From Desulfobacula sp. (GTDB lineage Bacteria > Desulfobacterota > Desulfobacteria > Desulfobacterales > Desulfobacteraceae): DNA of 64,000 nucleotides. The notes below the pieces were generated by a model. That model was given only the letters and a program-made list of their open reading frames with translations. It had not been told where the DNA came from and made no database searches. Shown piece after piece: positions 26,579 to 34,718 of this stretch. Location: contig JABGOU010000017.1 in the NCBI GenBank assembly GCA_018645325.1, forward strand, positions 1 to 64,000, written 5' to 3'. Numbering within the stretch: position 1 is the stretch's first letter; each line of letters starts with the position of its first letter. The translations under genes were made by a program, and so were the position numbers.

Positions 26579-27343
26579 ATGGCAAAAAAATATCAGGCCC
26601 CAATTGTTAAAAAGGCATTTACCATCCTGGACGCCATATCCAAAAGCACCCAGGGACTTCGAATCAGTGAGATTTCTTCAAATCTTGACATCAGCAAAAG
26701 TACGGTTCACGGCATTACGGCCGCCCTGGAAGATGTGGGCGCCGTCATGCGGGACTCGGTATCCAAAAGATACACCATTGGTCTTACCCTTATGACGCTG
26801 GGCAAAGCCGCCTATGAACGGATCGATTTTAAAAACATTGCACGCCCTGTCATGGAAGATCTGATGGAGCTGTGCAAGGAATCGGTTTTTTTGGGCGTCC
26901 GAAACGGCGAGAAAGTCACTGTGATTGACATTGTTGAATCCAGGAAGGATTTTAAAATCAGTTCTCCCATCGGCACCACCCTGCCGTTAATGGCCGGCGC
27001 CGTGGGCAAACTGTTCTTATCCCAGATGGAATCCCATGACCTTGAAAAGTATATGCATGCCAACCCACTGGTAAAATTCACCGCCAACACCATTATTGAT
27101 TTCGACCTGTATGCAAAAGAACTTGGGAAGGTCAGACAGTCAGGCATTGCCACTGATGATGAAGAATATCTATCCGGTGTCCGTGCCGTGGCCGCCCCCA
27201 TCAAAAAATACGGTGCCCACATTCCGGCCCTCTGGGTCGTCGGTTTCAAGGCATCCATGTCGGATAAAAAGATGTCCGCCATTATCGAGCAGACACGGTC
27301 CGCAGCTGAAAAAATCAGCAAAAAGCTGGCCCTCGAGTTCTGA
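26579..27343 (+). CDS. IclR-family transcriptional regulator
   Basis: The 254-residue protein has an N-terminal winged helix (about 5-65; VKKAFTILDAISKSTQGLRI, LDISKSTVHGITAALEDVG). The C-terminal IclR ligand-binding domain (about 80-250) has LMELCKESVFLGVRNGEKV, SPIGTTLPLMAGAVGKLFL and GIATDDEEYLSGVRAVAAPI. These regulators often sense aromatic or small organic acids and control catabolic genes. Its place at the end of the AOR/MetFV module, with the same GC-rich composition, makes it the probable regulator of the module. No strong ribosome binding site is seen. Confidence 0.9.
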   Translation: MAKKYQAPIVKKAFTILDAISKSTQGLRISEISSNLDISKSTVHGITAALEDVGAVMRDSVSKRYTIGLTLMTLGKAAYERIDFKNIARPVMEDLMELCKESVFLGVRNGEKVTVIDIVESRKDFKISSPIGTTLPLMAGAVGKLFLSQMESHDLEKYMHANPLVKFTANTIIDFDLYAKELGKVRQSGIATDDEEYLSGVRAVAAPIKKYGAHIPALWVVGFKASMSDKKMSAIIEQTRSAAEKISKKLALEF

Positions 27344-27429
27344 TTCCGGACCCCGATGCCATCCAACATGCCATGGCCAGGGTCATCGCTGTTGCGTCAT
27401 TCAATTAAAAATAGACAGGATATCAAGTT

Positions 27430-27441
27430 TTCTGTTCGCTA
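27430..27441 (+). promoter_or_regulatory. Second copy of the TTCTGTTCGCTA motif after iclR
   Basis: This twelve-base motif is identical to that at 23439-23450 and also followed by an AT-rich tail (ATTTGAT here, ATTGAAT there). It lies 87 bases after the iclR stop, at the GC-rich/AT-rich border. It may be an operator or simply part of a duplicated border sequence. Confidence 0.3.
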
Positions 27442-27504
27442 ATTTGATCCACTCAACTTTTTAATACATCAAAAACATTTTTACAAAATTTGAAAAATTT
27501 TTTC

Positions 27505-27555
27505 CTAGAAGTTGAACAAGAATCAATTTGTCTTCAATTATGTTGAATGAGATTT
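27505..27555 (+). repeat. Dispersed intergenic repeat, short copy (copy E)
   Basis: Within the 319-base gap before the sensory operon, the stretch with TTCCTAGAAGTTGAACAA and TCTTCAATTATGTTGAATG lines up with the 3' part of the repeat at 13715-13760. Nothing else is recognised in this gap apart from the motif at 27430. Confidence 0.35.
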
Positions 27556-27662
27556 TGATTTTTTTTGCTATATCCTATTTATTATTGTATTGTCATAATG
27601 TGTCAATTTTATAGTTTAATAGATCAAATAATTTTTAGCGAAATTAAAAATGGTTCATTCGT

Positions 27663-28412
27663 ATGAAAATATATTTATTTGTTATAAAATCATTCAGGCT
27701 CTTATTTATAGTATGTTTCTTTATTTTAATTCATTACGATTCAATATTTGCTGATGGAAATAAAGGAGCTGTTTTTATTTCCGGAATACAAAATGAGCAA
27801 ACACATGCAGTCGCAAAAGAAGTGCTTTGGGAAGCCTACCGAAAGATTGGGTATGAAGCTAATTTCGAATTTTACCCAGGTTACAGATCAATTGATATGG
27901 CCAATAGCGGTGAGTCTGATGGAGATATCGCTCGTATTGATGGAACACATAAAAAGTTTACAAACCTGGTGCGTGTGCCCACACCAATAATTCATTTTAA
28001 GGGAGTCGTTTTTACAAAAAAAATAACTAAGAAAATAACCAACTGGAAAGATTTAAAAGGACTTCGAATTGGTATCATCCGTGGTATTCGATACTCAAAA
28101 ATTGGCACGAATGGATTGTCTCCGTTTTTTGCAGAAAATATGACACACTTATTCAAATTATTGGATCAAGATATGATCCAGATCGCAATAGCCGTTTTAA
28201 TGGCAGGAAAAATAGAAATCTCCAGAAATTATAAAGGAAGCGGGATTCACTCAATTGGTGAAGCATTATACACAGGCAGATTGTATCATTATGTTAATAA
28301 AAAACAACAACATCTTGTCCCTGATTTGTTTAGTACTCTGCAAAATATGGAGAAACAGGGAGAAATACAAAAAATTATAGATACAACAGTTAATGACATG
28401 ACCAAAAATTAA
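27663..28412 (+). CDS. Periplasmic amino-acid-type solute-binding protein, likely sensory
   Basis: The 249-residue exported protein has an N-terminal hydrophobic signal segment (LLFIVCFFILIHYDSIFA). Its body is like family 3 binding proteins: AKEVLWEAYRKIGYEANFEFYPGYRSIDMANSGESDGDI near 45-85, then NWKDLKGLRIGIIRGIRY. No permease or ATPase gene is near. It is the first gene of a unit with two kinases and a second binding protein, so it more likely presents a ligand to the membrane kinase than feeds a transporter. Confidence 0.75.
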   Translation: MKIYLFVIKSFRLLFIVCFFILIHYDSIFADGNKGAVFISGIQNEQTHAVAKEVLWEAYRKIGYEANFEFYPGYRSIDMANSGESDGDIARIDGTHKKFTNLVRVPTPIIHFKGVVFTKKITKKITNWKDLKGLRIGIIRGIRYSKIGTNGLSPFFAENMTHLFKLLDQDMIQIAIAVLMAGKIEISRNYKGSGIHSIGEALYTGRLYHYVNKKQQHLVPDLFSTLQNMEKQGEIQKIIDTTVNDMTKN

Positions 28413-28486
28413 TTTTTAATTAAACGGTATGAAATTGTGTTTCAATGATCTGAATCTGAATGGAAAATTAAAAAAAAAATTCAATT

Positions 28487-29857
28487 ATGAATATAATTAA
28501 ATCAAACAGCATCCGGCATCGATTTACTTTTGCCTTAGCGACTGTAATCACATTGGTCATGTTGGTATTTTCTGTGGGAGTTATTCTCTATAACAGCCAA
28601 TCTGTCGAAAAAGATTTGCATAAACAGATGAACAAGCTCACAGTTTTTTCAACGGAAAGCTTATCAATTGCTCTATGGCAATTTAATTATGGCTATATCA
28701 AAGACTATATTAATTCCTTGTTATTGTATGAAGATATAGCTTTCGCAAGCGTTCTTGTTAAAAACAAGGAAATCGTCAAAAAAGTTCGTCCTGGTTTCAA
28801 AGAATTATTATTTTCAGAGTTCAGCACATCATCAAGATTTATTTCAAAGGAAACCGCTATAATCCATAATGGTGTTTCCGTCGGTGTGATGCGTTTGGTA
28901 ATTTCCAGAGGCCGTATCCGAAATCTTATCATTTCAACCAGTACACTGACAATTTTGACTTTGCTACTCGTAAATTTGACAGTTTTTGGAACCAATTATT
29001 TCTTATCAAACTGGTATCTGTTTAAACCCTTGGCCAAATTGGAAGGATCTGTAAAGGAAATTTCTTCCGGAAAATTAGATTCACCTATTGATGTTAGCGG
29101 CAATGACGAGATAGGGCAACTGGCTCAATCCTTTAAACATATGATGGACAACATTAAAAACATTACAGCATCACGTGATGAATTGAACCATGAAATCCAA
29201 GAACGAAAACAAGCAGTAAATCTGATCAAAGCCGCACTAAAAGAAAAAGAGGTTCTTTTTAAAGAAATTCATCACCGTGTAAAAAATAACATGCAGATCA
29301 TTCAAAGTCTTCTTAGTTTACAATCTAATAAAATTTTTGACCCAAAACATAAAAAACCACTCATTGATTCAAATAATCGGATTAAATCCATGGCCTTGAT
29401 TCATGAAATACTATACCGGTCAGATAATATGGCAGTGCTGGATATACAAACTTATTTTAATGAGATCGTGCAGCATCTTTTCAGAATTTATCGTGAACCA
29501 GGATGTAATGTGGCCTTTAATTTAGATATAGATACCGTCCAAATGGGCATGGATATGAGCATTGCCTGCGGCCTTATCCTCAATGAACTGGTCAGTAATG
29601 CCTTGAAATATGCATTTATCTCAGATTCAAAAGGCGATCTGTTCATATCTTTAAAAACAATATCCGCCAATGAAGTGTTGATGACAGTCAAGGATAATGG
29701 GCCAGGTCTCCCCACAGATTTAGATTTGAATACCAGCGATAGTCTTGGTTTGAAAATTGTAAAAATACTTGTTGCAGGACAATTAAAAGGTAATGTAAAA
29801 GTAAAGAATGATAAAGGCGCTTTATTTGAAATTTGTTTTCCTTTTTCAATAGGATAA
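28487..29857 (+). CDS. Membrane histidine kinase with HAMP and HisKA_2 domains
   Basis: The 456-residue protein has a first membrane segment at about 12-34 (FTFALATVITLVMLVFSVGV), a periplasmic part of about 110 residues and a second membrane segment at about 150-175. HAMP lies at about 176-230. The HisKA_2 phospho-acceptor is in FKEIHHRVKNNMQIIQSLLSLQS near 263-285. A HATPase domain with ILNELVSNALKYAF and DNGPGLPTDLD follows. The gene ends seven bases before the hybrid kinase. HisKA_2 kinases usually pass phosphate to a receiver encoded beside them, here the N-terminal receiver of the next protein. Confidence 0.88.
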   Translation: MNIIKSNSIRHRFTFALATVITLVMLVFSVGVILYNSQSVEKDLHKQMNKLTVFSTESLSIALWQFNYGYIKDYINSLLLYEDIAFASVLVKNKEIVKKVRPGFKELLFSEFSTSSRFISKETAIIHNGVSVGVMRLVISRGRIRNLIISTSTLTILTLLLVNLTVFGTNYFLSNWYLFKPLAKLEGSVKEISSGKLDSPIDVSGNDEIGQLAQSFKHMMDNIKNITASRDELNHEIQERKQAVNLIKAALKEKEVLFKEIHHRVKNNMQIIQSLLSLQSNKIFDPKHKKPLIDSNNRIKSMALIHEILYRSDNMAVLDIQTYFNEIVQHLFRIYREPGCNVAFNLDIDTVQMGMDMSIACGLILNELVSNALKYAFISDSKGDLFISLKTISANEVLMTVKDNGPGLPTDLDLNTSDSLGLKIVKILVAGQLKGNVKVKNDKGALFEICFPFSIG

Positions 29858-29863
29858 AAGAGA

Positions 29864-31786
29864 GTGTGTGGAATGAAAAAAACTAAAATTCTGATTGTAG
29901 AAGACAATCCAATTGTTGCTGAAGATCTAAAAATCAAGCTGACTCATCTGGGATACGATATCACAGAAATAGCCTATTCAGGTGAGCATGCCCTTGAATC
30001 TGTAGAACGTCAAAAACCTGATATTGCTCTAATGGATATAAGACTGGGTAAAGGCATGAATGGCATTGAAACTGCTTCAAAATTAAAAAAGATCCATTCT
30101 ATTTCAGTGATTTATCTTACAGCCCATGCCGATGACGATACAATTTCTCAAGCAAAACTTACAGAACCATATGGCTATATTGTTAAGCCATTTGATGACA
30201 CACAAATAAAATCAGTGATAGAGATTGCTGTATTCAAGCAACAATCAGATCGTAGATTAAGAGAAAGCGAACAATGGTTTCAGACAACCCTGAGCAGCAT
30301 TGGAGATGGTGTTATTGCAACGGATATGTCTGGTTGTGTCTCCTTTATGAACCCAGTAGCAGAAACGCTTACGGGATGGGTGCATTCGGATGCCATAGGA
30401 AAGCCTTTGGATGAGGTATTCAATATTATTAATGAAGAGACCCGGGAAACTTGTGAAAATCCTGTATTAAAGGTGATCGAAACCGGCCAAATTGTTGGAT
30501 TGGCTAATCACACCCTGTTGGTATCCCGTGATGGCATAGAAAGGCCTATCAAGGATAGTGGAGCCCCAATTTTGCTGGACGGAAGCGATCCAGTCGGCGT
30601 AATTTTGGTCTTCCAGGATGATTCAAAGGCAAGAAAAGCGGAAGCAGCTCTCAGGCAAAGCCAGAAACTGGAAGCCATTGGAAACCTGGCAGGTGGAATA
30701 GCACATGATTTTAACAATATCTTAACATCCATTATGGGGTTCACTGAACTTTCATTGCAGGATCTTCAACATGAAACGGAACTGCACGACAATCTCACAG
30801 AAGTCCTTACCGCCGGAAAAAGAGCCAAAAGTCTGGTAAAACAGATTCTTACATTCAGCAGAAAAGGTGAGCAGGAAAAACACAACATTCAAATGAATTC
30901 AATATTGGTTGAAAATATGAAGATGCTTCGATCAACTATCCCATCCAATATTACAATTACTGAAGAAATAAGTTCTGAGCCGATCACAATACATGCGAAT
31001 GCTTCTCAAATGAATCAGGTGATAATGAATCTCGTTACAAATGCTGTCCATGCGATAAATGATAACGGGCTTATAGACATAGGTCTTGAGTTGATACAAC
31101 TTGATAAAAGTAATGTGGAACAATATCCGGATATGATGCCGGGAAGTTATGCCAAAATATATGTCAGCGATACAGGATGCGGTATATCAAAAGAAAATTT
31201 AAATGCTATTTTTGATCCGTATTTCACAACAAAAACACCGGATAAGGGAACGGGATTAGGATTGGCTGTTGTGCATGGAATTGTGAAAATTCATGACGGC
31301 CACATTACCGTTTATAGTGAGCCTGGGAATGGAACAACATTCCACGTGTACCTTCCCACAACAACACAATCTTTTAAAAAACCCGCTATTCAGACCGAAA
31401 CAGATATCCCCCAGGGGTGTGAGCGAATCCTGTTTGTCGATGATGAACCGGCTATCACAAAACTGCAAAAAAGATTTTTGGAACGACTGGGGTATGCTGT
31501 TACAGCTAAAACCAGCAGCCTTGATGCTTTAAAAACCTTTCGCCGGAACCCGGATCTGTTCCAACTGGTGATCACAGACATGACCATGCCTGAAATGACG
31601 GGAGATCAACTGTGCCAGGCGGTAAAAGAAATCAAGCCGGACATACCTGTAATTTTGTGCACAGGATTCAGTGAAAAAATTAATGAAAAAACTGCTTTGG
31701 ATTTCCCAGTTGATGGTTTTTTAATGAAACCTATCGATATAAAAAAAATGGCGGAAACTGTTCGAAATGTATTGGATAAAAAATGA
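29864..31786 (+). CDS. Hybrid histidine kinase: receiver, PAS, kinase, receiver
   Basis: The 640-residue soluble protein begins with a receiver (about 1-120; ILIVEDNPIVAEDL, DIALMDIRLG, GYIVKPFDD). PAS (about 130-255) and HisKA (GGIAHDFNNILTSIMGF, about 282) follow, then HATPase (DTGCGIS, GTGLGLAVV) and a second receiver (about 515-635; LVITDMTMPEMTG). It is set up as the middle of a phosphorelay fed by the HisKA_2 kinase upstream. The last receiver has no DNA-binding partner nearby. Its stop overlaps the start of the next gene by four bases. Confidence 0.9.
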   Translation: MCGMKKTKILIVEDNPIVAEDLKIKLTHLGYDITEIAYSGEHALESVERQKPDIALMDIRLGKGMNGIETASKLKKIHSISVIYLTAHADDDTISQAKLTEPYGYIVKPFDDTQIKSVIEIAVFKQQSDRRLRESEQWFQTTLSSIGDGVIATDMSGCVSFMNPVAETLTGWVHSDAIGKPLDEVFNIINEETRETCENPVLKVIETGQIVGLANHTLLVSRDGIERPIKDSGAPILLDGSDPVGVILVFQDDSKARKAEAALRQSQKLEAIGNLAGGIAHDFNNILTSIMGFTELSLQDLQHETELHDNLTEVLTAGKRAKSLVKQILTFSRKGEQEKHNIQMNSILVENMKMLRSTIPSNITITEEISSEPITIHANASQMNQVIMNLVTNAVHAINDNGLIDIGLELIQLDKSNVEQYPDMMPGSYAKIYVSDTGCGISKENLNAIFDPYFTTKTPDKGTGLGLAVVHGIVKIHDGHITVYSEPGNGTTFHVYLPTTTQSFKKPAIQTETDIPQGCERILFVDDEPAITKLQKRFLERLGYAVTAKTSSLDALKTFRRNPDLFQLVITDMTMPEMTGDQLCQAVKEIKPDIPVILCTGFSEKINEKTALDFPVDGFLMKPIDIKKMAETVRNVLDKK

Positions 31787-32529
31787 AAAACTTATTTTTA
31801 TTAATGATCTTTTTATTGTTCTTTACCGGCTCCGTTGTTTATGCCGGCGAACCTTTAAAAATTTATGCTCCACCGTCAATATGGGCACAAAAAGACGGTC
31901 AGATACTCACCGGTCCGATTATTGATCTGGTCGTAGAACTATTTGACGAATTCAACATAAGGGTAGAAACTCAAATTCTCCCATGGGCAAGGGCCATTGA
32001 TCAGATGAAATCTGGTGAACTGGATTTGATTCCGGTTATTTTTCATACACATGAAAGGGCTAAATTTATGGAATTCACAATTCCATACGTCGATGTTCCG
32101 ACTGCTGTCTTTGTACCTCCTGGAAAGTCATTTCAGTTTAACACACTCGACGATTTAAGAGGTCGCCGAGGGCTGATGGTGAGAGAGGACAGCATATCAG
32201 CGGAGTTCAAAGCCTTTGAACCCGAATTAAACATTGTCAAGGTGACAGATTATGAACAAATTTTTAAGATGCTGGGTGATAACCGTGCAGATTATGCGGT
32301 TGCAGCAAAATATGGATTTATTATCCATGCAAAAAAATTAGGTTATGAAGATAAGATAGAGCTATTACCCGTGCCTGTTGCCATCAGAAACCTTTATTTT
32401 GCTTTTTCAAAAAAATCAAAATTTTTAACCTTTTTACCTGCAATAAATGAAAAGCTGAAGCAACAAAAAATTAATGGAAGTGTGGAAAAGATGGTAGAAG
32501 AGGCGATTCGTTTAGCTTCAGAACGATAA
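31783..32529 (+). CDS. Periplasmic solute-binding protein, family 3-like
   Basis: The 248-residue exported protein has a clear signal peptide (LFLLMIFLLFFTGSVVYAGEP). The binding-protein fold follows: PLKIYAPPSIWAQKDGQILTGPIIDLVVELFDEFNIRV, PWARAIDQMKSGELDLIPVIFHTHER and DDLRGRRGLMVREDS. It is co-translated with the hybrid kinase through an ATGA overlap. Like the protein at 27663 it has no transporter partner, so the operon has two extracellular ligand binders at its ends and two kinases between. Confidence 0.8.
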   Translation: MKNLFLLMIFLLFFTGSVVYAGEPLKIYAPPSIWAQKDGQILTGPIIDLVVELFDEFNIRVETQILPWARAIDQMKSGELDLIPVIFHTHERAKFMEFTIPYVDVPTAVFVPPGKSFQFNTLDDLRGRRGLMVREDSISAEFKAFEPELNIVKVTDYEQIFKMLGDNRADYAVAAKYGFIIHAKKLGYEDKIELLPVPVAIRNLYFAFSKKSKFLTFLPAINEKLKQQKINGSVEKMVEEAIRLASER

Positions 32530-32587
32530 GTAAAGAATAGTACACTGTGAATCGGTGTAATGAAATTTGCGTTTTATGCTTAATATT

Positions 32588-32677
32588 TTATTTGTCGATT
32601 TTCGCGTGAAGTGTCGGTCTGGAAATATTCAACAATTTGGCAGCCTGGGAACGATTACCATTGGTTGTTTTAAGAGC
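32588..32677 (-). pseudogene. Remnant of a Fis-type helix-turn-helix from a sigma-54 activator
   Basis: Read on the minus strand, these thirty codons give ALKTTNGNRSQAAKLLNISR followed by PTLHAKIDK and a stop, the usual last helix-turn-helix of an NtrC-family activator. A stop codon lies directly upstream in frame, so the rest of the gene is gone. It abuts the methyltransferase remnant on the other strand, so the gap 32530-33046 is a junction of two broken genes. The remainder of the gap (32854-33046) shows nothing recognisable. Confidence 0.65.
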
Positions 32678-32697
32678 TTATTTAATCAGGTAAAAAA

Positions 32698-32853
32698 ATG
32701 ACTATTCGCAATAACGTCAGCGATAAAATCGCTATCTTGGATATCACATTGGATGAGTCTATCTATCCAAGAGAAAAAATTGATCATAAGCGTGTCCATA
32801 TTTTTTCTGAAATAGAAATTAAAATACAAATTGGAATGGGGAAAATTGTTTGA
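32698..32853 (+). pseudogene. 5' remnant of a second ParB-like/DNA methyltransferase gene
   Basis: The first 115 bases match the start of the gene at 10912 with about ten differences (roughly 91% identity), reading MTIRNNVSDKIAILDITLDE and on to VHIFSE. Similarity also reaches about 20 bases upstream (TTATTTAATCAGGT against TTATTTATTCAGGT). Then it ends abruptly and the frame runs to a stop at 32853 after 51 codons. The HTH and methyltransferase domains are absent. This is a truncated duplicate, so the fusion gene has moved or been copied within this genome. Confidence 0.8.
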
Positions 32854-33046
32854 TTGGGTAAGACACCTTTTTGGTTTTCCAGATTTTTCATCGACAAAAA
32901 GACTTGTTACATCATTGGCTTTGTAGGGTCATTAATACCTCTACCCTTGGCAGCCAGCTGAATCTGCTTATATTATTTCGATGATCTGATTTTGTTGGGA
33001 CGAAAACATGATTTTAATTTCACATAAATAGTATTAACAGGATTCC

Positions 33047-34024
33047 ATGGACCCTTTCCTCTTATCACTTGAAGCCACGAGATCACTCGTTTTTAAAATG
33101 GGATCTATAATGTTCATAAGTCTTTTCGGGATCGAACTGTTCATGCAAATGGGCTTGATGAAATACCTTAAACCCATTGGAACGCCAGTGGCAAAACTTG
33201 CAAATCTACCCTCTGAAAGTGCATTAAGCTTTCTGGCAGCAATCGGGTCGATGATTGCTGCCCATACGATGTCCGCTCAATTTTATGCGGATAAAAAGAT
33301 CTCAGACCGTGAACTTTTGTTGACCGGAGTTTTGAATACTGTTCCTTTTCACTTTAAAGAGACGCTGACATTTCAGTTACCCATTGTCCTCCCACTTTTA
33401 GGGTTCCGCCTATGCATGATTTATATTGCAGCTTTCTGGTTGACTGGAATACTTAAACTTGGGTTTGTCATTTTATGGGGACGCATCCGTCTGCAACCCG
33501 CTGTGCAATCTGGGGATGCTTTCGATAACCCGGAATGTGATCCAATGGATTCTGATTGTGTTCCCAGATCGTTAAAACAATTATTAGTGGACACATGGTT
33601 TGCCCGGAAAAAGATGTATATTCGCATGGTAACGCTTCTGGCGAGTGTCACTTTTTTGATTCAACTCCTTTTGAATTCTGGACTGTTGGGCAGGCTTGAA
33701 GGATTGATAGCTCCCATAACATCTGTGTTTGATCTTCCTGCTGCAGTGATCGGTCCGATAAGTGCCTACATCTTCAGCCCGACAGTAGGAATCACCTATA
33801 TGTCGAATCTGATGGGCCAACATGTGGTGACCTCTTATCAGGCCATTGTTTCACTTTTGGCCGGCGGACTTCTGATGATACCGGTGACCCGGATCAGGCG
33901 GACCCTTCCCAGGTATACTGCTATCTACGGACTTAAAAATGGGACTACCATATGTGCTCTTACCACAGGTTTCAGTATGCTGGCAAGGATACTCATTCTG
34001 ATCGGGGTCCTGATCTTTTTTTAA
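33047..34024 (+). CDS. Gate-domain (nucleoside-recognition) membrane protein
   Basis: The 325-residue membrane protein has about eight hydrophobic segments. Gate-like stretches are PSESALSFLAAIGSMIAAHTMSAQFY and SAYIFSPTVGITYMSNLMGQ. A polar loop of about 40 residues (160-200), including DNPECDPMDSDCVPRS, splits two halves. It resembles the nucleoside-recognition-domain permeases of archaea and anaerobes, whose substrates are unknown. It is not closely like the SpmA/B-type protein at 2891 apart from the domain class. Only weak ribosome-binding bases (CAGGA) precede the ATG. Confidence 0.7.
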   Translation: MDPFLLSLEATRSLVFKMGSIMFISLFGIELFMQMGLMKYLKPIGTPVAKLANLPSESALSFLAAIGSMIAAHTMSAQFYADKKISDRELLLTGVLNTVPFHFKETLTFQLPIVLPLLGFRLCMIYIAAFWLTGILKLGFVILWGRIRLQPAVQSGDAFDNPECDPMDSDCVPRSLKQLLVDTWFARKKMYIRMVTLLASVTFLIQLLLNSGLLGRLEGLIAPITSVFDLPAAVIGPISAYIFSPTVGITYMSNLMGQHVVTSYQAIVSLLAGGLLMIPVTRIRRTLPRYTAIYGLKNGTTICALTTGFSMLARILILIGVLIFF

Positions 34025-34026
34025 GA

Positions 34027-34509
34027 TTAATAATAATTTCTTAATTTCGGGTCATTCAGACGACCTGCTTCTTCAAACGGTATTCTTGGAAAGGCCTTTG
34101 TAAAAGCTTTTGCAAATAGCCCTGTACCGTTTTTCCGGATTTTGCCGTCATCACCATAAACTCTGATCCGGTACAATCCGCTGCTGGGTGATTTGCTTCT
34201 GAAAATAAATCCACACAGATCTTCTTTGGCCAGTTTTTCTAATCGGCCCTTAATCCAGGTCTTCATTTGATCGGTTTTATCCACAGAAGTTTTCTGGGTC
34301 ACGAGTCTCGGATTTTCAGTGGATCCCACCAGCCGAACAGCCTCTCTTGGGATTGGCATACCGCACTCAACTTCCGGGCATACCGGTACATATTCCGTAA
34401 ATAGTCCAAGTGTTTGTGTGAGATACCGATCATGGCTGTGTCCGCCGTCATACCGGACTTTGTTTCCCAGCAGACAGGAACTAATGCCGATTTTAATGGG
34501 TGCAAACAT
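34027..34509 (-). CDS. DUF523 family protein
   Basis: The 160-residue protein has the DUF523 signature: IGISSCLLGNKVRYDGGHSHD at the start, VPVCPEVECGMPIPREAVRL near 40-60, CGFIFRSKSPSSGLYRIRVY near 98-118. The conserved cysteines suggest a metal or thiol chemistry role, but the family has no established function. AGGAG in good position sets the start at 34509; an ATG six codons upstream has no such site. It lacks the DUF1722 extension found in the E. coli YbgA type. Confidence 0.88.
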   Translation of the reverse strand: MFAPIKIGISSCLLGNKVRYDGGHSHDRYLTQTLGLFTEYVPVCPEVECGMPIPREAVRLVGSTENPRLVTQKTSVDKTDQMKTWIKGRLEKLAKEDLCGFIFRSKSPSSGLYRIRVYGDDGKIRKNGTGLFAKAFTKAFPRIPFEEAGRLNDPKLRNYY

Positions 34510-34718
34510 TTGATTCTCCTGTACCAATGATGTAAACCTGCTTTGATTTATAGTGTCGCTATAAACTATCGCATTGACAGTATGGTATTCAGTATATAAG
34601 TTTTAAGTATTATTGACACTCATTTTTATGATGCATCATTTCTTTTTTGTCAATATGCGTGGGGTAGTCTCGTATGATTAACTTAATTTTACTGATGTCT
34701 GATTAAAAAGGAACCGAT

